Position numbers and translations under genes: made by a program. From Cytophagales bacterium Alg240-R148 (GTDB taxonomy: Bacteria > Bacteroidota > Bacteroidia > Cytophagales > Cyclobacteriaceae): a DNA stretch of 64,000 nt. The stretch is from positions 111,440 through 175,439 of the forward strand of contig LS999830.1 in the NCBI GenBank assembly GCA_900537185.1, read 5' to 3'. Below, one piece after another: positions 26,785 to 36,386 of the stretch (the first letter of the stretch is position 1; every line of letters begins with the position of its first letter). Under the pieces are notes generated by a model that ran no database searches, was not told the origin of the DNA, and was given only the letters and a program-made list of their open reading frames with translations.

Positions 26785-27588
26785 ATGAAAAATCTCAATT
26801 TACCAGAACTTCCCTATAAAATGCCAGTATTGTTTATGGGGCATGGGAGCCCAATGAATGCCATTGAGGAAAATGAATATACCATCGGCTGGGCACAAAT
26901 TACCAAAGACATACCAGAACCAAAGGCCATTTTGGTTATTTCTGCCCATTGGGAAACGAAAGGCACAAGAATTTTTACAGGCGAGCACAACCATTTGTTG
27001 TTTGATATGTATGGTTTCCCAAAACCGTTGTACAATGTACAATATACACCACCTGGAGCCCCTCAACTGGCACTGGAAGTAACAAACCAGCTTCGGCAAT
27101 GGCAAGTTCATTCTTCAGAAACAAGGGGCCTAGACCATGGTGCTTGGTCGGTTTTAATCAAAATGTATCCTGATGCCTCCATCCCTTGCTTTCAAATGAG
27201 TTTAAACCGCTCTTTTGGGCCGCCATCTCATTATGAGTTGGGTAGAGAATTGCTGCAATGGAGAAAAAGGGGGGTGTTGGTATTGGCCAGCGGCAATATA
27301 GTGCATAATTTAAGCTTTATGGCCCAAATGAATTTGCCTGCTCCAGATTGGGCCTTGGATTTTGATCATTTTGTTGAAGAAAAGATTATAGAAAGCGACC
27401 ACCAGGCCTTAGTAGAATACCATAAGTTTGGTGCCGCGGCCCGTACCAGTGTTAATTCTGCAGAGCATTACCTTCCATTGTTATATTGTTTGGCAATGCG
27501 AGAACGGGAGGATTCAGTTGTTTTTTTCAACCAAAGTAAAGGAGGAAGCTTAATGGATTTATTGATGCGTTGTGTTAAAATTGGGTAA
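26785..27588 (+). CDS. ygiD: LigB-type class III extradiol dioxygenase (YgiD/4,5-DOPA dioxygenase-like)
   Basis: A 267-residue cytosolic enzyme. It carries FMGHGSPMNAIEENEY at the N-terminus, the metal-binding histidines in SAHWE and in the ASGNIVHNL block, and RGLDHGAWSVL with the catalytic histidine. All are typical of the DODA-type family of LigB. The start is the ATG at 26785. Plant and bacterial relatives open the ring of DOPA or related catechols using Zn or Fe. The physiological substrate in Bacteroidota is not known. Confidence 0.87.
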   Translation: MKNLNLPELPYKMPVLFMGHGSPMNAIEENEYTIGWAQITKDIPEPKAILVISAHWETKGTRIFTGEHNHLLFDMYGFPKPLYNVQYTPPGAPQLALEVTNQLRQWQVHSSETRGLDHGAWSVLIKMYPDASIPCFQMSLNRSFGPPSHYELGRELLQWRKRGVLVLASGNIVHNLSFMAQMNLPAPDWALDFDHFVEEKIIESDHQALVEYHKFGAAARTSVNSAEHYLPLLYCLAMREREDSVVFFNQSKGGSLMDLLMRCVKIG

Positions 27589-27653
27589 TTCCAGTAATAT
27601 TGAAGTTGTAAGCAACTGTATGTTAATCGTGTGGTCTTTATTATAAAAAACTA

Positions 27654-29111
27654 ATGACGCTCTACCAACGCCTTGTGCTTTTAGCTCTTTTTATTGTTTC
27701 ATGCCAGCCTGATACTACACCAGTTAATCCATTAAATGGTGTCTGGAAATCGTTGGGTTCAGGTAGAATGATGTATATTGAAGACAGCAACTACCACCTG
27801 TATGATTTAACCCAAGTTTCTTGTTTGAGCAATAGGATATCGTCCATACAGGAGTTTGGAGATGCACTAAAGGTTGAAAAGGATACCTTGAACATTACCA
27901 TTGGGATAATCACCTACCAATACATTAGAGCAGAACAGCTACCGGAGTTATGTTTTTTTGATATATCTCCGGCCAAGAAAGAGGACCCATTGTATAATTT
28001 TGAAGTTTTTGCTGCGACCATTCAAGAACACCATGCTTTCTTTGATTTGAATGGAATAGAATGGGACAGCATCTATTCGGTTCAGAGAAATAAATTGACC
28101 CAACAATCAACTCCTTTGGAATTATTCGAAGTAATGGAGACCACCCTTGCTTTAATAAAGGACAACCATGGGTTTTTAGAAGGGGACGATGCACTTTATG
28201 CCTCCATGGAAGAGCAAGCAGAGAAGTTAAGCGCTGAAAGAGGGAAGCATAAAGAGGTAGAATCCAATGAAATGGAGTCTTCGATAAAAGAATATGGAGA
28301 TTTTGAAATTGCTAAAATGGTGGCAGATCATTATCTGAAAGAGGATAAAACAAAAGATTCTTGGTTGATGCAATGGGGGCTAATGGAAAACAATATTGGC
28401 TACATACAAATCAAAGCCATGTGGTTGTTTGCTGATTTGAACCTTAAAAAAGAGGCCATTGAGCAAAATGGGTATGTTTCGGCCTATGTTGATGCCTTTC
28501 ATGAATTGAACGAGGCAGATTACATAAAACGGGAAGCTGCTGGAGTTTCGGTTTTGATGGAACAAATAATGAAGGACTTGCAAAGCGCAGATCAAATTAT
28601 TTTGGACATTCGATTCAATGGAGGGGGACAAGATAAAGTGGCACTTGAAATCTTAAGGCATTTTAACGGTATAGATAGGGTGGTAGCCCAAGAGAAATTA
28701 AGAATGGGCAATACCTTTTCTCCAATACAAAAAATAGAATTAAAAGGGTTGGAGAGCGCTTTTACCCGGCCAGTGTTTTTACTAACTTCTCCTCAGACAG
28801 GAAGTGCAGCAGAGGCAATGTCCTTGGCCTCTTTGGAAATCCCTCATATCAAAAGAATTGGTTCCCCAACCGCTGGCGCTTTATCTACTGCTTTAGAAAA
28901 AAAATTACCGAATGGTTGGGATTTTGCAATTTCAAATGAGTATTACATGGGTTTGAACGATCAACTTTACGAAAATATAGGGGTTCCAGTAGATATAGAT
29001 ATGCACTACGCCAAAGACCGACAGGCCTTTTTTAAGTCTATTGCTAATGATTTGGACAAAGACAAACAACTCGTATTGGAAGCAGTAGATGGATTGTCCA
29101 AAAAAGAATAA
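27654..29111 (+). CDS. S41 family (tail-specific) peptidase, lipoprotein
   Basis: A 485-residue lipoprotein with lipobox IVSC at residues 14-17. The C-terminal half holds the S41 catalytic region: IILDIRFNGGGQ, the nucleophile serine in TSPQTGSAAEAM, and GSPTAGALST. A PDZ domain is not obvious, which fits the retinol-binding/C-terminal-processing-like subgroup. The N-terminal 110 residues form a separate small beta domain typical of cell-envelope lipoproteins. It probably cuts envelope proteins or peptides. It stands alone. Confidence 0.85.
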   Translation: MTLYQRLVLLALFIVSCQPDTTPVNPLNGVWKSLGSGRMMYIEDSNYHLYDLTQVSCLSNRISSIQEFGDALKVEKDTLNITIGIITYQYIRAEQLPELCFFDISPAKKEDPLYNFEVFAATIQEHHAFFDLNGIEWDSIYSVQRNKLTQQSTPLELFEVMETTLALIKDNHGFLEGDDALYASMEEQAEKLSAERGKHKEVESNEMESSIKEYGDFEIAKMVADHYLKEDKTKDSWLMQWGLMENNIGYIQIKAMWLFADLNLKKEAIEQNGYVSAYVDAFHELNEADYIKREAAGVSVLMEQIMKDLQSADQIILDIRFNGGGQDKVALEILRHFNGIDRVVAQEKLRMGNTFSPIQKIELKGLESAFTRPVFLLTSPQTGSAAEAMSLASLEIPHIKRIGSPTAGALSTALEKKLPNGWDFAISNEYYMGLNDQLYENIGVPVDIDMHYAKDRQAFFKSIANDLDKDKQLVLEAVDGLSKKE

Positions 29112-29209
29112 TTTTTAACAAAAGGATTCGCCGGAAAGGAGTACTGTTTCCTACTAATTATTTGGATCATTTCTACTATCTTTGAATTTATTATTATCGG
29201 ATTAAAACT

Positions 29210-31381
29210 TTGAAAGACCTTTTATTAATTACACCCCCGTTTACCCAACTGAATACACCTTATCCTGCAACCGCATACTTAAAAGGGTTTCTTAATACAA
29301 AGGGGATTTTGTCCTGTCAAGTGGATTTAGGAATCGAGGTTATTTTGGAGTTGTTTACAAAAAACACACTTTCTGTCTTTTTTGAATATGCCCAGGACAT
29401 GGGTACCATTCAGTCTGACAATAGCATTAGAATTAATAGTTGGAGAGACAGCTATTTGCATACCATAGAAGATGTAGTAACTTTTTTACAAGGGCAAAAC
29501 CCATCGTTAGCGCGACAAATTTGTTCGGACAATTTTTTACCTCAGGCCTCTAGGTTTGATACTTTGGATGATTTGAGTTGGGCTTTTGGAACCATGGGCA
29601 TGCAAGACAAGGCCAAACATTTGGCTACTTTGTACCTCGAAGACTTGTCTGACTTTATTGTGGAGTGTGTAGACGACAATTTTGGGTTTAGTAGATATGG
29701 CGAAAGATTGGGCAGAAGCGCCAACGATTTTAATGCCTTGTATGCGGCTCTTCAAGAAGATTTGAGCTTTATAGACCAATTGACAGTTAATTTATTGGAT
29801 TTAAAAATGGAAACAAACCAACCGAAGTTGGTTTGTTTGTCCATTCCTTTTCCAGGCAATTTGTATAGTGCTTTTAGATGTGCTCAATTTATTAAAGCCA
29901 ACTACCCAGGTGTTAAAATAGCAGCTGGAGGAGGATTTCCAAATACAGAATTGCGTTCAGTTTCTGATCCGCGTGTATTTGACTTTTTCGATTATATCAC
30001 ATTGGATGATGGAGAATTACCAATTGAATTAATTTGGAATTCCTTAAACAATAAGGAAAATGAGCCCTTGCTAAAAAGAACTTTTCTTCTGAAAAACGGC
30101 TCTGTAGAATATAACAATCAATCTAAGTCGGCAGATTACAAACAAAGAGAGGTGGGTACGCCGGATTACTCTGATCTATTTTTATCCGAGTACATATCGG
30201 TGATAGAAGTGGCCAACCCCATGCATAGTTTGTGGAGTGATGGGCGGTGGAACAAACTCACCATGGCCCATGGGTGTTACTGGGGGAAGTGCACCTTCTG
30301 TGATATTTCTTTGGATTATATTCAACTGTACGAACCCATCGCCGCGTCGCTGTTAGTGGATCGTATGGAAGAGATAATAGAACAAACAGGAGACAAGGGG
30401 TTTCATTTTGTAGATGAAGCAGCACCACCTGCACTTATGAAGGCTTTGGCTTTAGAAATCCTAAAAAGAAAAATAACAGTCACCTGGTGGACCAACATAA
30501 GATTTGAGAAAAATTTCACGAGCGACTTATGCCAATTATTGAAGGCATCAGGCTGCATTGCAGTTTCGGGTGGTCTGGAAGTTGCATCGGATCGTTTGTT
30601 GGACTTGATTGATAAAGGGGTATCCGTGGCCCAAGTGGCCCAAGTTACCAAACACTTTACAGATGCGAATATTATGGTTCATTCTTATTTGATGTATGGC
30701 TATCCTTCTCAGACTGTTCAAGAAACAATTGATAGCCTAGAAATGGTGCGTCAAATGTTTGAATTAGGAATACTTCAATCAGGATTTTGGCACCAATTTG
30801 CATTAACTGCACATAGCCCAATTGGTTTGAACCCAGAACAATATGGCATTGAACCAAACTATAAAAGCATATCCTTTGCCAACAACGACATCGAATTTGT
30901 GGATCGTAACGGTATCGACCATAACAAATTCAGCCAAGGTCTCCGCCAATCTTTATTTAATTTTATGCATGGCGTTGGTTTTGATCTGCCACTGCACCAA
31001 TGGTTTGAATTTAAAATACCCAAAACTACAATAGGTCCGGATTTCATAAATACTTGCTTGCAGGCCAACCCATTGGAATCCATTAAACCCAATGGGAAAA
31101 TTGCCTGGTTGGGCGGGTTACCTTTGAACAAAGGGACCAACAAAAAAGGCAAACTGAAACTTCAATTTTTTAATAAACAAGGGACTTTTGAAATTGCTGT
31201 ACCGCAGAAGCAAGGCGAGTGGCTGTTCGAAATTTTACCAGGTTTGCAGCCAGGGGATAACAAATTGCCTACTGTTAATGAAATTAAGAACAATTTTGAA
31301 TCTGAAATGGAAAACTTTGAGTTGTTTTGGTATTCCAAACCAATGCAGTTGCTCAAGGACAACGGATTGTTGGTTCTGTAA
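29210..31381 (+). CDS. B12-binding-type radical SAM protein of unknown function
   Basis: A 723-residue cytosolic protein starting at a TTG. The N-terminal ~270 residues look like a cobalamin-binding Rossmann domain (LLITPPFTQLNTPYPA, IKANYPGVKIAAGG). The radical SAM core follows, with the 4Fe-4S triad in HGCYWGKCTFCD, then VDEAAPPALM, GGLEVASDRLL and MYGYPSQT. A further ~150-residue C-terminal domain is unrelated to known accessory domains that I recognise. A -7-like box TATCTTTG is at 29177-29184. No obvious substrate gene is adjacent, so the reaction cannot be named. Confidence 0.8.
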   Translation: MKDLLLITPPFTQLNTPYPATAYLKGFLNTKGILSCQVDLGIEVILELFTKNTLSVFFEYAQDMGTIQSDNSIRINSWRDSYLHTIEDVVTFLQGQNPSLARQICSDNFLPQASRFDTLDDLSWAFGTMGMQDKAKHLATLYLEDLSDFIVECVDDNFGFSRYGERLGRSANDFNALYAALQEDLSFIDQLTVNLLDLKMETNQPKLVCLSIPFPGNLYSAFRCAQFIKANYPGVKIAAGGGFPNTELRSVSDPRVFDFFDYITLDDGELPIELIWNSLNNKENEPLLKRTFLLKNGSVEYNNQSKSADYKQREVGTPDYSDLFLSEYISVIEVANPMHSLWSDGRWNKLTMAHGCYWGKCTFCDISLDYIQLYEPIAASLLVDRMEEIIEQTGDKGFHFVDEAAPPALMKALALEILKRKITVTWWTNIRFEKNFTSDLCQLLKASGCIAVSGGLEVASDRLLDLIDKGVSVAQVAQVTKHFTDANIMVHSYLMYGYPSQTVQETIDSLEMVRQMFELGILQSGFWHQFALTAHSPIGLNPEQYGIEPNYKSISFANNDIEFVDRNGIDHNKFSQGLRQSLFNFMHGVGFDLPLHQWFEFKIPKTTIGPDFINTCLQANPLESIKPNGKIAWLGGLPLNKGTNKKGKLKLQFFNKQGTFEIAVPQKQGEWLFEILPGLQPGDNKLPTVNEIKNNFESEMENFELFWYSKPMQLLKDNGLLVL

Positions 31382-31473
31382 AAACGCTATTAATTGGTAA
31401 GCGGATCAAAAACTGAAAATGTCGGAACGCATTTGGGTTGTTGTTAGGAATGGAACTGGCCTTAAAAATCTCT

Positions 31474-31860
31474 ATGAATAGAAACAGATACATTTATATC
31501 CTTTTACTCCTGGTAGTAATTGCTTGTGGTTTAATTTCAAGATTGAACTTCATTCCACTTTTTATATACCCTTATTTAGGAGATTTTTTTTATGCCATTA
31601 TGGTGTGCGTGTTGGTAGCTTTAATCGCTAAGCAATACCACCCTAAACACATCGCATTGTATTCAATTCTCTTATGTTTTGCAATAGAACTTCAACAACT
31701 GTACCAGGCCAGTTGGATATTGGATATTCGAAATAATGCATTGGGAGGACTGGTGTTAGGGCATGGTTTTTTGTGGAGCGATTTAGGTGCCTATGCCTTG
31801 GGTGTTCTTTGTTTTTATGGGGTGGAACTATATGCATTCCGACGGATTAAGAAATTGTAG
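31474..31860 (+). CDS. DUF2809 family membrane protein
   Basis: A 128-residue protein with four membrane segments and the DUF2809 pattern CGLISRLNFIPLFIYPYLGDFFYA, then AIELQQLYQASWI and WSDLGAYALGVL. The ATG at 31474 is preferred over 31438 or 31450, since the family N-terminus begins there. Function unknown. Confidence 0.75.
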   Translation: MNRNRYIYILLLLVVIACGLISRLNFIPLFIYPYLGDFFYAIMVCVLVALIAKQYHPKHIALYSILLCFAIELQQLYQASWILDIRNNALGGLVLGHGFLWSDLGAYALGVLCFYGVELYAFRRIKKL

Positions 31861-32028
31861 CAATTGGGTAATGCTTGGGGAGGTGTTGAGTGGTTGGGTC
31901 GGTACCTAGTATACAAGGGTAAAAATAGAATGCGCAAAAAAAAAATCAATTGAATTGTCATATTTTTTTTCTACACAGAACTAAGTAAGGTAAAAGAAAA
32001 ATAATCTTAACCTAAAAAAGTTAATGGT

Positions 32029-32232
32029 ATGAAAAACGCGATTCAATTGTTTAGCAGAATACAAATAATCAGCAGCATAGTTTGGGCTTTGGTGATGGTT
32101 TCTAGCTATTTTATTTTGGAAACCAACAACCAACAATTTAATATTATTTTGCTCTCGGGCTTTTTTGTTGAATTTTTGTTAATCAATACTTCTAAAAAAC
32201 AAGTTAAAGAACAAGATAATTCAAGTATTTAA
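32029..32232 (+). CDS. Small membrane protein
   Basis: A 67-residue protein with two hydrophobic segments and a charged C-terminus (KKQVKEQDN). No family is recognised. It lies 26 bp before the ECF sigma gene and may be part of that transcript. Confidence 0.5.
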   Translation: MKNAIQLFSRIQIISSIVWALVMVSSYFILETNNQQFNIILLSGFFVEFLLINTSKKQVKEQDNSSI

Positions 32233-32258
32233 GTGCTGATCCATTTTTAACCAATCCA

Positions 32259-32771
32259 ATGACAAACAAACAACAAGATACAGCATATTTTCAACAGGTC
32301 GTAGAGGACAACAAACACTCTATTCTTAGAATTTGTACAATGTATGCAGTAGCGCCATTAGAGCCTGAAGATTTATTTCAGGATGTGTTGTTCCAAATAT
32401 GGCAGTCCCTAAATAAATTTCAAGGTAAATCAGCGCTGTCTACCTGGGTATATAGGATCACGTTAAATGTTTGCATGAAAGCAAAATTGAAATTGGAAAA
32501 AACCAATAACAGGACTACGCCTTTTGATTCCATATCATTTATGCAAGCTTCAGAAACAAATGAAGTCGTGGAAAACGAAAAATTGGAATTTCTAAAACAT
32601 TGTATTGCGGCGCTAGAGGAAAGCGATAAGTCCATAATTGTATTGTTTTTAGAAGATCTTTCCTACAGAGATATTGCGCAAACAACAGGTATCAGTGAGA
32701 ACCATGTTGCGGTTAAAATGAAAAGGATTAGAAAGAAATTATTGGGTTGTATTACTCCTAAATTGACATAA
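32259..32771 (+). CDS. ECF-type RNA polymerase sigma factor
   Basis: A 170-residue sigma-70 family factor. Region 2 reads APLEPEDLFQDVLFQIWQSLNKF.GKSALSTWVYRITLNVC, and region 4 has LSYRDIAQTTGISENHVAVKMKRIRKKL. It is followed after 2 bp by a membrane protein gene that probably acts with it, as an anti-sigma or partner. The target promoters are unknown. Confidence 0.9.
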   Translation: MTNKQQDTAYFQQVVEDNKHSILRICTMYAVAPLEPEDLFQDVLFQIWQSLNKFQGKSALSTWVYRITLNVCMKAKLKLEKTNNRTTPFDSISFMQASETNEVVENEKLEFLKHCIAALEESDKSIIVLFLEDLSYRDIAQTTGISENHVAVKMKRIRKKLLGCITPKLT

Positions 32772-32773
32772 CA

Positions 32774-33421
32774 ATGGAAGATAACGAATTAAAACAATTG
32801 TGGAGTCAATCCACCTCCAATGTCGAAATTAAAGTGGATGTTACCACATTGGTTGTGGAATTTGAAACCAAAATTACCAAGATGGGACAGGTTATAAAAA
32901 CCAGAGATACCAGAGAGTATGCAGCGTCTTTATTTGGTATGGTAGTATTTGCGTATTTTTTGATTGAAATACCTTTTCCTTTAACCAAAATTGCATCGGG
33001 GTTGGCCATAATATGGTTTGGTTATGTGGTATTCAAGATTAACAAAACCAAAAAGTTATCCAGTAGAGTAGGAGCTGAATTACCGGTTTTGGCACAATTG
33101 CAGTTGGAAAAAAGTGCACTGTTAGAACAAAAAAACTTGTTAAAAACAGCAGCTTTTTGGTACGTTATTCCTCCTTTTCTTATGAATCTGTTGTGGATTA
33201 CAGGGTTGGGAAGCCCCGTAGATTACCAATGGGAAACTTGGGCCTCCGCCTACCTACCTATAAGCACAAACACCAAGTTGTTTTGTGTTTTGGGTTTGGC
33301 CGTATTTTATGGGTTTACCATATGGATCAATTTATATGCAGCAAAACACAAATTTGAACCTTTAATTAAAAAGACAGAAATTCTGGAGGCACACCTTGGT
33401 TCCATTGAGCAAGAGAAATAA
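32774..33421 (+). CDS. Membrane protein paired with the ECF sigma factor
   Basis: A 215-residue protein with a cytosolic N-terminus (MEDNELKQLWSQ) and about four hydrophobic segments. It starts 2 bp after the sigma gene. Such sigma-plus-MEDNELK-type membrane gene pairs are frequent in Bacteroidota, where the second protein is thought to control the sigma factor. No zinc anti-sigma motif (HxxxCxxC) is visible, so the mode of action is not proven. Confidence 0.7.
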   Translation: MEDNELKQLWSQSTSNVEIKVDVTTLVVEFETKITKMGQVIKTRDTREYAASLFGMVVFAYFLIEIPFPLTKIASGLAIIWFGYVVFKINKTKKLSSRVGAELPVLAQLQLEKSALLEQKNLLKTAAFWYVIPPFLMNLLWITGLGSPVDYQWETWASAYLPISTNTKLFCVLGLAVFYGFTIWINLYAAKHKFEPLIKKTEILEAHLGSIEQEK

Positions 33422-33476
33422 AATCAGTTTTTTGTATAGGAGTTAGGCCTACTATAATACACCCACTTTTTTACTG

Positions 33477-34526
33477 TTACATTTGTATGTGGTTGATGTT
33501 TTCAAATGGGGCAGGGAGGTCTGCTTCTTTTTCGTCAATAAGCTGTAGAATATCCCTTGAAATACCTCTAGAAATGTTGGAGATCGGAACGTCATTGGGA
33601 GACCCTTCAAATGGGTTTTCTCCTGCCAACCCTATTCTTAACATAGTGTTAAACACCCAAATAACTGCTACCGAAAATGGGATATTGAACCAAACGAAGT
33701 AAGCGCCTAAGAATGGGTTGGTTTCCGAAATGGACAACCCCATTCTTGCAAAGGTTGGAATCATAGCCATCGGCAACAACCACATAAAAATATGGACAAA
33801 ATGGTATCCGACACTTCCATATTGTTTGGGGTATGGAAAGTTTTTTATGCGCTCTGTTTTGCCTTGGTAGGCAGTTAAATCGTTTAATATTTGTTGTAAA
33901 TTTAAAAATGAAAAGTCCCATAACACCTTTTTATCTGTTAACTGCCGGAGGTGTTTGCCTTGAAGGCCCATGATCGCATTGGGTTTGTTGTCTTTAGACA
34001 TTACATATTCGTATTCTTCTTTCGAAAGGTGGGGTTTGATCTGTTCTTCTAGTGGGCTATTGTGTTCTGGCACGTTGTATTCATATCCCTTTGTTTTTTT
34101 GCCCCCTTCATAGTCACTTTCCCATTGCTTTTTAGTACGCATGGCATAACGCAGTGCAGTTAACCATGCTATGTGCCGGTTGGCAATTAACTTCAAGGTA
34201 GTTTCCTTTTCTTGCTGGTTGGCTTCGTGATGCAAATAAAAGCTGTCTTTTAGTGTTATAATTAACGACCGAGAAGAATTTACAATACCTCCCCATATTT
34301 TTCGGGCCTCCCAGATTCTGTCGTAGGCTGCGTTGTTTTGGAAACCAATCATAAAAGCAACTGCGGTACCGATAAGGCCAACTGGGGTAAGCGGTACTTG
34401 CAACCATTTTACATCTACAAGGTCGTAGAACACCGTATAAATGGTAGCCAAAAGGATGAAAAATATAAGTTCATTCTTAGTCCATACGAGTAGACCTTTA
34501 AAGGGAAACCGTCTTTGCGTGTACAT
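33477..34526 (-). CDS. Bestrophin-like membrane channel
   Basis: A 349-residue protein of the bestrophin/UPF0187 family with the typical opening QRRFPFKGLLVWTKNELIFF, a TPVGLIGTAVAFMIGFQNN selectivity-type helix, RIWEARKIWGGIVNSSR, and PFGTSPNDVPI-like (FEGSPNDVPISNISR) near the C-terminus. Bacterial homologues form pentameric cation or anion channels. It is convergent with the sigma-associated membrane gene. Confidence 0.88.
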   Translation of the reverse strand: MYTQRRFPFKGLLVWTKNELIFFILLATIYTVFYDLVDVKWLQVPLTPVGLIGTAVAFMIGFQNNAAYDRIWEARKIWGGIVNSSRSLIITLKDSFYLHHEANQQEKETTLKLIANRHIAWLTALRYAMRTKKQWESDYEGGKKTKGYEYNVPEHNSPLEEQIKPHLSKEEYEYVMSKDNKPNAIMGLQGKHLRQLTDKKVLWDFSFLNLQQILNDLTAYQGKTERIKNFPYPKQYGSVGYHFVHIFMWLLPMAMIPTFARMGLSISETNPFLGAYFVWFNIPFSVAVIWVFNTMLRIGLAGENPFEGSPNDVPISNISRGISRDILQLIDEKEADLPAPFENINHIQM

Positions 34527-35024
34527 AGTGCTTTTTTTAAGAATCTTTGAGCCAAATTACCAAATAATATGCAATTAACTTTTGATTTTTGTCTTTCTTT
34601 ATTCTCTAAATGGAAAGAGTCTATTTAAGAATTTAAAAACAGCCACAGCCTTATGTTTATTCAATATGGACGAACTGAGAATTCTATTTTATTTCAAGAA
34701 CGATGCGAAATTGTTAAGACCAAAATTCTTAGAAATATAGATGTGTTAAGATTTGAATTTAGAAGATCTTTATAGATTGGAGTGTAGACTGATTGACTAG
34801 GAAAGAATAACTTTGATAGGTTGTACAACTCAAAATGAAAGAAGAACTTTTGTATTAACTATTTATTGACACCAATTGCCTTGGAATCGAATGTATGGAT
34901 TTATTTTTGCAAATTCTTTTGAAGCAGGTCACCTTTGTTCCAAGGTTAAGCAATTAGTGCTTGTACCTAAACGAATGGATGCCTTGGGCAGCACATTATT
35001 AACGCAACTTGAAACACCAGTACT
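34527..35024. other. 500-bp spacer without a supported gene
   Basis: The region is AT-rich. It holds only short frames, for example ATG at about 34672 giving 24 codons, and no tRNA-like cloverleaf or terminator. It holds the promoters for the bestrophin gene (left) and the DUF4442 gene (right). Confidence 0.5.
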
Positions 35025-35546
35025 ATGTCCTTTTATAAAAAAATAGCAACTTTAGGATCGAAGTTTATAGGCAAACACCATTTGTTCAAACATGGGTTTA
35101 ATTGGTCTCCTATGTACAGAAGGAGCACAGGAAAGGTGGTGGATATTTCTAAAGACTTAATGCAAGTTCGGATAAAAGTGCCAATCAGTTATAAAAATCG
35201 AAACTACGTTAATTCCATTTTTGGAGGCAGTATGTTTTCGGCAGTAGACCCCATTCCTATGGTACAATTGATTAACATTATTGGAGAAGACTATGTTGTA
35301 TGGGATAAATCGGCAGAAATTCATTTTAAAAGACCGGCAAAAGAACATTTGTATGCGGATTTCACCTATACCTTCGAGGAATTGGATAACATAATTAATA
35401 GGGTACAAAGTGAAAATGAAATCGAAATAACCAAAGTAACTACCTTAACCAACAAAGACCGCAACATTGTGTATTGCGAAATAAAAAAGACGATTTATAT
35501 AGCAAACAAAAAGTTTTACAAAGAAAAACGAAGGAGGAAAAAGTAA
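35025..35546 (+). CDS. DUF4442 hotdog-fold thioesterase-like protein
   Basis: A 173-residue protein of the DUF4442/YiiD-like hotdog family, with the helix and strand pattern NYVNSIFGGSMFSAVDPIPMVQL and KSAEIHFKRPAKEHLYADF. The lysine/arginine-rich tail is unusual in length (KKFYKEKRRRKK). An acyl-CoA or related thioester is the expected ligand, but no active-site Asp/Glu pair is certain. Monocistronic. Confidence 0.75.
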   Translation: MSFYKKIATLGSKFIGKHHLFKHGFNWSPMYRRSTGKVVDISKDLMQVRIKVPISYKNRNYVNSIFGGSMFSAVDPIPMVQLINIIGEDYVVWDKSAEIHFKRPAKEHLYADFTYTFEELDNIINRVQSENEIEITKVTTLTNKDRNIVYCEIKKTIYIANKKFYKEKRRRKK

Positions 35547-35798
35547 GGGGGTTTGGCTCTAAGAGCTTGAGTCATAAAGGGCTATTTGTGCAGCTAATTT
35601 GAACTTTTTCCTTTTAATCTAATAGAAGGTTGGGTTGAACTTTTAACATACCATTGTGCTATTTGGAGTTAAACTTGAAATTCATAATTTAGGAGACCTG
35701 GTATGGTATTAACTACCAGATATACTAGTTTAGTAAGCAGGGGCAATCGAAGTGCCTTGGTTTGTAATTATTAAAAAAACATTAACATTCATATCAAT

Positions 35799-36362
35799 AT
35801 GAAATCTATAAAAACTGGTTTTTGTCTGTTGATCTTAATTTTATTCAACACTTCAGGGTTCGCACAACAAATAGTGGCTCCGAAAGGGTATGCGCCGGAA
35901 ATAGGAAGCATGGTCGCCATGTTAGATGATTTAAAGGCTAGAGTGAGCTACAGCGTATCCAATTTAGATCAGAAATCAACGGATTTCTTATTAGACGATA
36001 AAGCGAATAGAATTGGAGCGCTTATTTACCATTTGGCAGCTACTGAAAAATACTACCAGTTGTATACTTTTGAGAATCGAGGTTTCAACAAAAAAGAGAA
36101 AAAACAGTGGGAAACGGCCTTAAATTTGGGGATACCAGCTCAAAAGGCTTTTAAAGGAAAGCCCATATCGTACTATTTGTCTATTTGGGAAGAAGTTAGA
36201 GCAGAAACCAAACGTTTGTTAAAAACCAAAAATGATAAATGGTTCAAGTCGGATGTGAAAAGAAGCCAAATGAATAACCAATGGGCCTGGTTTCATGTAA
36301 TGGAGCACCAGGCCAACCACATGGGGCAAATTCAACTGATTCTTAAAAGATTGGACCAATAA
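35799..36362 (+). CDS. Secreted DinB-like metal-binding protein
   Basis: A 187-residue protein with a signal peptide (ILILFNTSGFAQQ) and a DinB four-helix-bundle domain. The metal-binding histidine triad is visible in LIYHLAATEKYY and HVMEHQANHMGQI. The family includes thiol-dependent transferases and damage-inducible proteins; the exported form has no proven role. It ends 24 bp before an AraC regulator gene. Confidence 0.8.
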   Translation: MKSIKTGFCLLILILFNTSGFAQQIVAPKGYAPEIGSMVAMLDDLKARVSYSVSNLDQKSTDFLLDDKANRIGALIYHLAATEKYYQLYTFENRGFNKKEKKQWETALNLGIPAQKAFKGKPISYYLSIWEEVRAETKRLLKTKNDKWFKSDVKRSQMNNQWAWFHVMEHQANHMGQIQLILKRLDQ

Positions 36363-36386
36363 AAATAACAATGAAGCACACCCAAC

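Noticed and set aside
34527-35024. tRNA or small RNA gene in the long spacer
   Set aside because: No cloverleaf-like pairing with a TTCRA loop and no terminator was found.
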